A DNA stretch of 64,000 bases from Euptelea pleiosperma (Eukaryota; Streptophyta; Magnoliopsida; Ranunculales; Eupteleaceae), in contig CM068547.1 of assembly GCA_035048495.1 (NCBI GenBank), forward strand, positions 29,023,913-29,087,912, written 5' to 3'. The position numbers were made by a program, and so were the translations under genes. Below are positions 55,473 to 64,000 of the stretch, piece by piece (within the stretch, counting starts at the first letter, position 1; every line of letters starts with the position of its first letter). The notes below the pieces were generated by a model, which was not told where the DNA came from, ran no database searches, and saw only the letters and a list, made by a program, of their open reading frames with translations.

Positions 55473-55805
55473 TGTTTTAAAACTTGTCGAGTCAACTCAA
55501 AACTCGGCCGAGTTGACTCGGCTTGGCTGAATTAAACTCGAATCGAATAAACAACAAACTTAGTGCGTTGTTTTTATGTAAAAAACGACAGACCAAATCC
55601 ATTGCTTTATAATCGATGCACCAAATAAGTTTCTAGAACGCCTCGTCAACACAAACAACCAAATCTTATAAATTATGCTTATAAAAATATGATTTATATA
55701 TTAATATTAATATATTATATAGTATTAGTACGTTACTCAAGTCGAGTTCGAGTCTTCGAGTTAACTCAACTCAGTAGACTTTCGAGTCAAGTCGAGTTTT
55801 CAAAC
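55473..55805. repeat. Dispersed element with GACTCGAGTT-rich opposed ends
   Basis: Left GTTTTAAAACTTGTCGAGTC then AACTCGGCCGAGTTGACTCG; right TCGAGTCAAGTCGAGTTTTC then AAACATGG. The ends are inverse to each other. The CGACTCGGCTGAGTCGACTC word in the BSK intron (63773-63792) is of the same type. Widespread in plant genomes; superfamily unclear. Confidence 0.5.
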
Positions 55806-56108
55806 ATGGGATGAAGGGCCATTTAATGAACTTTTATCATCTTTTGTCTTTTGTTTTTTTCAAAAATACATTTAATTAATTAACATGTTGCCTATTAAAA
55901 AAACATTAACTAATAGGTGCCTAGTTTTTTAATAGGCAATTAATAAGTGCCTCGGTGAATGTCGTATGAAGGTTGTTTGCAAACCAAGATTTGGCTTTAA
56001 AATTCTAGCTAGTTGGCCCCATGTGAGTGATTGTAGGGGGCTTTTTGGAAGGAGTGGCAAAATAAGAAACTTTCAACCCAAAGGGCTATTTAGAAGATTA
56101 ATTTAGAG

Positions 56109-56500
56109 GAGTCCGTCTAGATCTACACCCATTTCTTACATCTAGTTCTTACACCCGGTGGTGCGGCCCACATAGAGATCATGTTGCACAATGCAACCAT
56201 ACATTGAGTTGTCCTTGCCAAGATGATCATCATCACCAAAAGCCAATTCTTTTCGACATCACTAACTATGTAAACAATTGACCCAAAATAATGGTTAAAT
56301 TGGATGGTTTGGATTTTTCAAATTAAAGTCAATTTTTAGGAGGTTAGGAATATCAAAATGTCCTAATTTTTTGTAACGATGGTAATCATAGTATATAAAA
56401 CTCATTGTGCAGTTGGATTATGCAACATGATCTCCATGTGGGTCCCACCACCGGTGGAAGAATTGGATGTAAGAAAATGGGTGTAGCTCTAGACGGACTC
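56109..56500. mobile_element. Family G Mutator-like MITE, 392 bp, exact 9 bp TSD
   Basis: Left GAGTCCGTCTAGATCTACAC, right GTGTAGCTCTAGACGGACTC. Arms continue CCATTTCTTACATC / GATGTAAGAAAATGG and GGAGATC-type words; centre near 56305. AATTTAGAG is exact at 56100-56108 and 56501-56509. No frame. Confidence 0.85.
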
Positions 56501-56715
56501 AATTTAGAGGGGTGAATTCAAGGCACAATTAAGAACTTAAATCTCTGAAGTTGTACACAATTAATTAGATGTGTAGTTATAAATGGGTTGTTTTGGAAAT
56601 ATAAAAGAAATGCCATTAAATGTAATTAAAATTGTTATTAATGAACTATTTTGAAAGAATGAAAATAATGCATAATAAGTCATTAAGTGTTTATCAATGG
56701 ATAGTATTAAAAGTA

Positions 56716-57092
56716 GGGTTGGGCTCAAGGGACCCCCATTTCTGACCCCGTTTTTTGACCCTCATCTTGGTGTACCCACATAGAAGATGAATCAATGGCT
56801 GATTTTTGGTGAGGATGATCTCTATGGTGAGGAGATCATCCTCACAAAAATTCAAATCATTCTGATATTCATAGACTGGTTTAGAAGCTGAAGAATTATG
56901 GACCGTCGATTTTTACCGTGTAACTTTAAAACCACATTTGATGGGGTTAGAAATTTCAGAATGGGCTGATTTTTTGTTAGGGTGATCTATATGGTGAGGT
57001 TATCATCCCCACCAAAAATCAGCCATTGATTCATCTTCTACGTGGGTACGCCAAGACGGGGGTAAGAAATGGGGGTCCCTTGAGCCCGACCC
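56716..57092. mobile_element. Family H Mutator-like MITE, 377 bp, 9 bp TSD
   Basis: Left GGGTTGGGCTCAAGGGACCC, right GGGTCCCTTGAGCCCGACCC; arms continue AGAAGATGAATCAATGGCTG / CAGCCATTGATTCATCTTCT and GAGATCATCCTCACAAAAAT / GGTTATCATCCCCACCAAAA. Flanks TTAAAAGTA (56707-56715) and TTAAAAATA (57093-57101) differ at one base. No frame. Confidence 0.85.
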
Positions 57093-57101
57093 TTAAAAAT
57101 A

Positions 57102-58130
57102 AGAATGATGGCATAAAAAAAGTAATAATGGCATGAGAATGAGTGAGTATGTTAAGGACATTTAATAAACCTTTTTTGTTATTGGCGAAGAAGAACATTT
57201 AATGAACTAATAAGTGCTTATGCCGCGCCCATGTGAACGTCGAGTGTCAACTCAAGTTTTGGCTTTAAAATAGTAATCCATAGATGGCCCAAGTTGGGTT
57301 AACATATCAAATACCATTGTACTATGTGTCCCTATATTGCAAAATCCTTGCTTCTTGCTGGACCGAATCTTAAGACATCACAAGTGTGTGACCGAAGCAA
57401 GAGGAAGACATTTAGGGGCCAAGTAGTGAAACCTTTCTTGGTGAAACTAGATTTGATTTAGGTAGAACTGTTTACAATCACAAGGACGGACTGGTTTTTA
57501 ATGTGGTGCGTGGAAAGAAGCAAGATTGCACCTAAGGAAGGATACGAAACTTTCAAAGCTTCAAAGCAAGTTTCAAGCTCTCCAATATTTTCTCTAAAAA
57601 AAATAATCAAAAAGCTTTCCATTGGCCTCAAACGAGGCCTTTATATAGAAGTCTTAATTATATATGTAACCCTAGTCATTGATTTCTCACGATAGATCCA
57701 AACCCTTTAAAAAAATTAATTGAAAAATAATAAAAATACCCTCCTTACTAGATAATTAGCTATGAAGTCCCCATTGCAAATGCTTAAATGCCCCCATCTA
57801 GAGGGTGTAAATTTGTGCTCTTTTGTGAGGATTGCACCTTACTTAACATCATAATCAACAAAGATGATAGGGGGTTGTAAATACTTTTGTGCATAAATTT
57901 TCTCTAATACAATTTCAGGTGGGTTGTCTTCCGCTAACCTAATCGTAAAGAAAAACTTAGGGCTTGTATCATGTTGATGTAAGCATCTAAACATGTTTAG
58001 CTTACACCATGAAGCAAAACGCAAAAGGAGTACAATGTGAAATGACAAAAACACCCCATTATTGCACTTTCAATCATAACATAACATAACCCCACTCCTT
58101 TATTATTTCTAAAATCTTTGATATAGACGT
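57102..58130. other. Intergenic spacer, possible LTR remnant
   Basis: GAGGCCTTTATATAGAAGTC at 57630 gives a TATA-like word within a stretch that could be a degraded LTR, but no TG/CA ends were found. The minus-strand frame at 57839-58054 (contains RLAEDNPPEIVLEKIYAQKY) has protein-like composition yet is not recognised. Confidence 0.35.
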
Positions 58131-58134
58131 CCTC

Positions 58135-58380
58135 CAAAATGTTTCGGTTCCATTGACCCCATTAGCTTGATTGGTAGCCATTCAATTTGAGCATTTTCCA
58201 TAATGGGCTTGGAACCTTTGCCCATGCATGTTCATGCCCTTGGTAAAAAACAAAATGCTCAAGTCCAATGGCTTGAAATCACCAATTAAGCTAAGTTTTG
58301 ATCTGCAGGTTCTCCAAGGGTGGGCCAATCATTCTTCAGATCAATGGGTCAAATAGAGCCTGCCATGTAGCAATATTCAG
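58135..58380. mobile_element. Diverged family B-like palindromic copy
   Basis: CCATTAGCTTGATTGGTAGC on the left and CACCAATTAAGCTAAGTTTTG on the right are inverse, with AATTTGAGCATTTTCC near the centre and CAAAATGCTCAAGTCC opposed. Outer ends unclear. Confidence 0.5.
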
Positions 58381-58523
58381 ATGCCTGAAGCTGAGTCAAA
58401 ACTTTGATGCAGTGGTATGTATCAGAGGTGAAGTCTTTATTATTACTAGGGGAGAACCAACGATTTGAGGAGAGTAGAAACAGTTGAAAGCGAGTATACT
58501 TTAGGGAAAGGAGTTTCAAAATG

Positions 58524-58883
58524 GGCACGGGCTCGAGGACCTCCTTTTCTAACCCCTCTCGATGTTACGCCCGCTCGGCCGTGGATTTCACGAATCCAAC
58601 AGTGGTTGTTAGCGCCGCAAAAATGTGATGCCAATGCGGAGCTTACAATCACCATTGGATTCTTTAGAGGGTCGGAATATTTGCACCCCCCCCTCCCAAC
58701 TGAAAAAAAAAAAAAAAAAAAAGAATAAAGAAAAAGGAGGAGGAGGAGGCCGCCACCACCATCAAGACCCCAGGTGCGTCTCCTTCTCTCCCCCTCTCTC
58801 TACGCGGGTGCCAATATCCCGGCCCTTCTTGAAATCCGTGGCAGAGCACACCAACACCGAGAGGGGTCCCCTGAACCCGACCC
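58524..58883. mobile_element. Family H Mutator-like element, 360 bp, exact 9 bp TSD, GC-rich interior
   Basis: Right end GGTCCCCTGAACCCGACCC matches the family H terminus; left end GGCACGGGCTCGAGGACCTC is a weaker copy. TTCAAAATG is exact at 58515-58523 and 58884-58892. The interior (GTTACGCCCGCTCGGCCGTG, then an A-run at 58704-58723, then GAGGAGGCCGCCACCACC and CGCGGGTGCCAATATCCCGG) is much richer in G+C than the surroundings. The block 58578-58618 recurs in diverged form outside the element at 58972-59015. Confidence 0.7.
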
Positions 58884-59284
58884 TTCAAAATGGAAAATTC
58901 TCTTGTCTTTACAATAGTACAAAAGTATGAGGGCCTCTATTTTTTTGACCTCTTTTGGGAGTTGAATGCGGGGCCATGGATTCTGAGAATCCAATGGTGG
59001 TTGATAGTGCTGAGCTGAGCCAATAATAAATATGGCCAAAAGACACTTTTATCTTTCATTGTCATTGATAAGTTAAACATAGATAATGACGACTTTTTAA
59101 AAAAGTGACAAATGTAAACCATCATGAGGGTTGTATATCTATTTCTATACTATTATAAAGCGAGAACCAGGCCCACACGGACGATTAAATGCCTCTCAAT
59201 TTAAAGGCTATTTTAAAGCCAAAACCTGGGTTGGGGTACGCTCACACAGGGTTTGCCCAGCACACCTACGTCCCTCGTCAACGA

Positions 59285-59600
59285 TGATGGCGGACCACAG
59301 TATAAGGCATGTGACGCACTCTTAGAGACAACTAGCTGTATAGACGTTAGACAACTGACCGTAGGTGGAGCTATATACTGAATAGCAGCATGATCAGTGA
59401 TTTCAAACCTTTGGATTTGAGTACCCCAAATAATGCTCAAAATCTACGGTTAAAAATCAACCAATGAAAACGACTCCAATCAAATCCTTTAAAATCACTA
59501 ATCAAGCTGATTTTTTTCATGTTGTAGGTCCACCTGAGGACATGCCAAACATCGATACGGTCAGTGATCTCTAAGAATGTGCCACTTGCACCTCCTACTT
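59285..59600. mobile_element. Family B MITE copy
   Basis: ACGCACTCTTAGAGACAACT, ATACTGAATAGCAGCATGAT, centre TTGAGTACCCCAAATAATGC, opposed AATCACTAATCAAGCTGATT and GTCAGTGATCTCTAAGAATG. Almost full length; TSD not resolved. Confidence 0.6.
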
Positions 59601-59639
59601 ATAAAGTAAATATCATATAAGAAATATTAATAAGTTTAT

Positions 59640-59864
59640 AACCCCAAGGGTTGAGTGCAGATGGCCAGGACTCCACTCCAAAAAGTAGGAGGTTATGAGT
59701 TCAACTCTCCTTGGGGCCAACCCCTGGAAAGAGTAGAGGGTAATAAGTGGCTCTGTCCATATTAACTCTTCCAGTACACTCTGGCATGTGTGGAAGGGGT
59801 GACTATCATACCCCAGGAGACTAGTCAGGTGCTATAAGAGGCCCCGAATACCCATATATATATA
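59640..59864 (+). mobile_element. Intact tRNA-derived SINE, 225 bp, 12 bp TSD
   Basis: Starts AACCCCAAGGGTTGAGTGCA, has GGTTATGAGTTCAACTCTCC (B-box-like) about 50 bases in, and ends in a (TA)n tail at 59855-59866 rather than poly(A). TAATAAGTTTAT is exact at 59628-59639 and 59865-59876, the long variable-length duplication expected of LINE-mobilised SINEs. The A box is weak (GTGCAGATGGCCAGG). A second copy, split by a MITE, is at 44399-44835. Confidence 0.75.
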
Positions 59865-60159
59865 TAATAAGTTTATGCACGAACACCCCCACCAAACGCA
59901 TAAAAGTTTGTTGCACATATATTAATGCAAAATGCTTATAAAAATAAAAAATACAAAGGGTCCCACATGATCTAAGCATTACGAAATCAAGTGGGTCCCA
60001 CAATCCTTTTTATCTGATCCACTAAGATTTCATGGAATCTGACAACCCTAAAATACACAACCAAATCATTTATCCTCAAATATCATATTTAGAAAAAGAA
60101 ACCACTAAATTTAGAGCCCTTCTATGATACAGAAGTCCCTATATATTGTCATGTAGTAC

Positions 60160-60440
60160 ACTCTTTTTAGTCCACTGGCTCTATGGCCTCCACCTACATA
60201 CCAAAAATCAGCATGCTTGATTATTTATACCCGTTGGATTTGAGCATTTCTTCACTGTGAGCCTCATCAACAGGTCTATGAGTTGATTTCAAGCTGATGA
60301 TGAAAAAGTGCTCTAATCCCACGGCTAGAAATCACGAATCACACTGATTTTTGGTGTGCAGGTCCACCGAGGTTTGAGCTGTAACGTTCCAAGTCAGTAG
60401 GCACAAAAGAATGTACCATGTGGCATTTTGAGGGACATGT
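60160..60440. mobile_element. Family B MITE copy
   Basis: Left ACATACCAAAAATCAGCATG, centre TTGAGCATTTCTTCACTG, right CACGAATCACACTGATTTTT and CCAAGTCAGTAGGC then ACCATGTGG. Ends diverged. Confidence 0.55.
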
Positions 60441-60464
60441 GTATCATAGATTTTTCTCTAAATT

Positions 60465-60600
60465 TGCCCCTTAAAATGGGTAAAAAAGTATAAATAAGTA
60501 ACTTATTGACTTTATAGGCCAAAAAGTTAGTTTGGATGTGTTTCATAAACGAACTTAAAACTGAAGCTGAGAGTTACTTCTCAAAAATTAGAAGGCTTTT
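60465..60600. mobile_element. Partial hAT-like MITE, third copy
   Basis: AAGTAACTTATTGACTTTAT and GAAGCTGAGAGTTACTTCTC match the inner parts of 45703-45950 in reverse orientation. Only half is present. Confidence 0.5.
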
Positions 60601-60769
60601 GATTTCTATGACTTTTTTCCCTTAAAGTCTTGTTAACTTTTTTAGTCTTTCTTCTGCCTTTCTCCAACCTTTCTTCTGCCTTTCTACCTCTTCGTAGTTA
60701 CTCACAAACACTTTCACGACGGAGAAAAACTTTGATGTCGACAATTACATCAAAGTTTGATATCCACTT

Positions 60770-60985
60770 CATCCACGTGGCACTTTTTTGGGATCACTTA
60801 CCGAAGAATGTTTGCTCCACCTCTTTGTGGAGATAGACACCGAAAATCAGCTTGATCGGTGATTTATATCCATTTGATTTATGTACCTAATAATACTTGA
60901 ATCCAACGGATGAAAAATTACCCATAAAAGATGCTTGAATCCAACGGCAAGAAATTTCCAATCAAGCTGACGTTTGGGAGGGTTG
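60770..60985. mobile_element. Family B MITE copy, shortened
   Basis: CCACGTGGCACTTTTTTGGG, AAAATCAGCTTGATCGGTGA and the opposed AATTTCCAATCAAGCTGACG. The right outer end is missing and a 119-codon frame (60974-61330) with no recognisable motif follows. Confidence 0.5.
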
Positions 60986-61520
60986 GATATCAAAAGGTGG
61001 AGTCAAAGTCTTACTCTTCAAGAGCTCAAAGCCCTCTCTGTACACACACAAAAAAAAAACCCATTTGACTCTATCACCTATCACCGTAGATCTACTGAGC
61101 CAACAACCATCTCAGTGCAGGTTATGCTGATCAATGCCCATGAGCGGTGCTATGAGCATTGTGCTATATTATTAATGTGTAGTGGTTGTGCCACTACATC
61201 ATTCGGGGTGTTGAAATCCTTCTACACGTTGTGGACACGTGTGAGTAAACCAACGAGGAGTACCACTTTATGTTACATCACGACCCTTAAAAGTTTTATA
61301 ATTTTATTCAATCAAAAAGACAAGGAATATTAGGGTAGACGTGGAGTTCACCACTGAGGTCATGTGGACTCAGAAAAGTCTGACTTGATTGACTAATCAA
61401 CGAGGAGTACCACTTTATGTGGGTCCCATGTTTGATAGAATCCTTTGTGAAACCATAGACCATCTTTTTTCGTCATGTTAGAAAGTAGGGAGAAAGTAGA
61501 AGCAGTAAAGCTGCTTCAGC

Positions 61521-62590
61521 GCTCAGAGACGTCCATGAGGATTTTTCCTCACCGACGGCAGTATGAGAGGCACTTTTGATAGATGGTATGTGACACGTGG
61601 TACACTCTTAGAGATCAGTGACGATTTTTGTCTCCAGTAGATCTACAGACCAAAAATCAGCTTGATTGGTAATTTCTAACCGTTCGATCTTAGTACCTCA
61701 AATAATGCTCGAATCCCACTGCAAAAAATCGACCCATGAAAAATATTCAAAATCAACGGTTAGAAGTCATCAGGCTGGTTTTTAGATTAAAGGTCTACCT
61801 AGGGATGGCCAAACATGAATACAGTGAGTGGTCTCTAAGAGTGTGCCACATCATTGGAACGTCGTCCCTCATCAAAAAATATTCTATAGACGTACAGACC
61901 CGAAAATCACATCATGGGCAATTTCTTGCCGTTGGATTTGAGTTCTTTCATGGATTGGTTTTTAGTAGTGGATTTGAGAATTATTTGCGGGTACCAGATC
62001 ATTTTGTGTCTCTATTTGAAGAATAAATCTTTGATGACGGACATCTTTACGACGGATTCATGGATTCAAGCGTTATGTGTGGTACTGAGATCCAACGGTT
62101 AGAAATCATTGATCAGGCTTATTTTGTCCCAAGGTCCACCTATGGATGACCCAGTAGTTCCTAAGAGTGTACCACGTGGCTTATGTGTAAACTTTGATGA
62201 CAGGGCACACTATTAGTCACGTGGCATACTCTTAGAGGACTCTGACCGTATTGATGTTTTTCCAATCCCTTGGTGGACCTACAAACCAAAAATCAGCTAG
62301 ATTAGTGATTTCAAACCTTTGGATATTTGTACCTCAAATAATGGTCGATAATGCTCAAATTCCCACGGTTAAAATCAACCTGTGAAAATAATTCCAATCC
62401 AACGCCTAGAAATCACTAATCGGGATGATTTTCGGTTTGTAGGTCCACCTAGGGATTGGCCAAACATCCATGCGGTCAGAGTCCTCTAAGAGCGTGCCAC
62501 TTTACTCATTTGCGCCCTGTCATCGAAGATTTACTCCGTGGCTTATACAGCCGTTCGTGAGGAAAATTTTCCTCACGGACGTCTCTGAGC
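61521..62590. mobile_element. Outer palindromic element carrying a nested family B MITE
   Basis: Left end GCTCAGAGACGTCCATGAGG then TTTTTCCTCACCGACGG; right end is its inverse, AAATTTTCCTCACGGACGTC then TCTGAGC. Inside the ends are family B-type arms (CACGTGGTACACTCTTAGAG at 61594, AAGAGTGTACCACGTGGC at 62162) and additional family B-like sequence. The right end includes a perfect 22 bp palindrome at 62556-62577. The inner element 62185-62536 sits near the right end. No TSD for the outer element. Confidence 0.7.
62185..62536. mobile_element. Intact family B Mutator-like MITE, 352 bp, 10 bp TSD
   Basis: Left GTGTAAACTTTGATGACAGG, right CCCTGTCATCGAAGATTTAC then TC. Arms continue CACGTGGCATACTCTTAGAG / CCTCTAAGAGCGTGCC, TACAAACCAAAAATCAGCTA / TTTTCGGTTTGTAGG. 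CGTGGCTTAT is exact at 62175-62184 and 62537-62546 and is part of the outer element's right arm. This copy defines the full length and ends of family B. Confidence 0.85.
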
Positions 62591-63165
62591 AAAATTGGAT
62601 TCAACGGTAGCATAGAGACTGTGCAGCGTTAAAACCAGACTTCTCACTGTTCTCGAAACCCGAAAAAACAAAAACCAAAAACACAAGCTGCGTTGCTGTG
62701 ACTGTGAGCCTCAAGAGAGAACGTTCTCCGCATGGATACACTGTTGGATATTCTTAAGTACGTATCATGGGAATCTCGATGAAAATCTAACAGTCTATAT
62801 TCTAGGGAGAACGTCTTCCTGAGCGTTTTCTGGAAGAAAACAAAACAAAAACAGAAACGTCTCTCCGTTACCGTCGATATCACGTGCTCCATCATCGTCT
62901 TATCATGTGACCCTCCCTCTGCTCCCATCACTCCCTCTTCATTCGTACGGTCCTCCCAACCAAACCATCATCATCACCCCTCTCTCTCTGTCACTAGAGC
63001 TGCAGAGTAACTATCTTCATATCTTGCATTGCCGCTGGAATCTTCAGTAAATCGGATCGGAGCTTCGTTTTAGTAAGAACCTTCGCCTTTAATGGCGGAT
63101 TAGGGTTTCAGAGAGCGAGAGATAAACTGAGACAGTTTTTTTTTCTCTACATATGTAGAGCAAAC
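62591..63165 (+). promoter_or_regulatory. BSK2-like gene promoter and 5' leader
   Basis: A CACGTG G-box lies at 62881-62886, about 280 bp before the ATG. A TC-rich patch (CCCCTCTCTCTCTCTGTCAC) at 62978-62997 and GAGAGCGAGAGA at 63110 are typical of plant leaders. No clear TATA box. G-boxes are bound by bZIP, bHLH and BZR-type factors; regulation by brassinosteroids is inference only. Confidence 0.45.

Positions 63166-64000
<835 letters not shown>

Noticed and set aside
60974..61333. 119-codon plus-strand frame as a gene
   Set aside because: It begins inside a family B MITE, has no recognisable motif and no neighbouring exon; composition does not stand out.

Overview
The window is nuclear DNA of a flowering plant. 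It holds three genes with plant-type introns and plant-specific products, separated by long AT-rich tracts built of nested, mostly short transposable elements. I cannot name the species. Gene spacing and repeat density suggest a medium-to-large genome, but that is inference.

Layout. (1) 1-7979, + strand: the last nine exons of a plastidial pyruvate kinase, beta-type subunit; its 5' exons lie left of the window. Two introns carry retrotransposon debris. (2) 7980-23998: a repeat-only tract with a dimeric tandem array (9.4-10.1 kb), a psbB (plastid) fragment, Mutator-like MITEs inserted into each other, and an imperfect ~2.2 kb tandem segmental duplication (17.7-22.1 kb). (3) 23999-29550, - strand: a complete five-exon NPF7.3-like (NRT1.5-type) transporter gene of 618 codons. 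(4) 29551-62590: promoter of that gene, then about 33 kb of repeats. They include tRNA-derived SINEs, several families of palindromic DNA elements, tandem arrays at 30.0-30.6 and 47.1-48.1 kb, a decayed MYB/SANT-like gene at 43.0-43.9 kb and an LTR-type remnant at 50.7-52.5 kb. (5) 62591-64000, + strand: promoter, 5' leader and first two exons of a BSK2-like receptor-like cytoplasmic kinase, cut off by the right edge.

The three genes have unrelated roles (plastid glycolysis, long-distance nitrate/potassium movement, brassinosteroid signalling). Nothing suggests that they act together; they are ordinary neighbours in a plant chromosome.

The most informative part is the mobile DNA. Reading both ends of each palindromic element shows at least five terminal-repeat families with flanking direct repeats of 9-11 bp, the Mutator-superfamily signature. 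Several sit inside one another or inside a SINE, so relative ages can be read directly. One (54033-55254) carries an internal stop-bounded frame that may be a captured host gene fragment. I found no convincing tRNA or rRNA gene, no CRISPR array and no wholly new system. All coordinates come from reading by eye; element edges without a stated target-site duplication are approximate.
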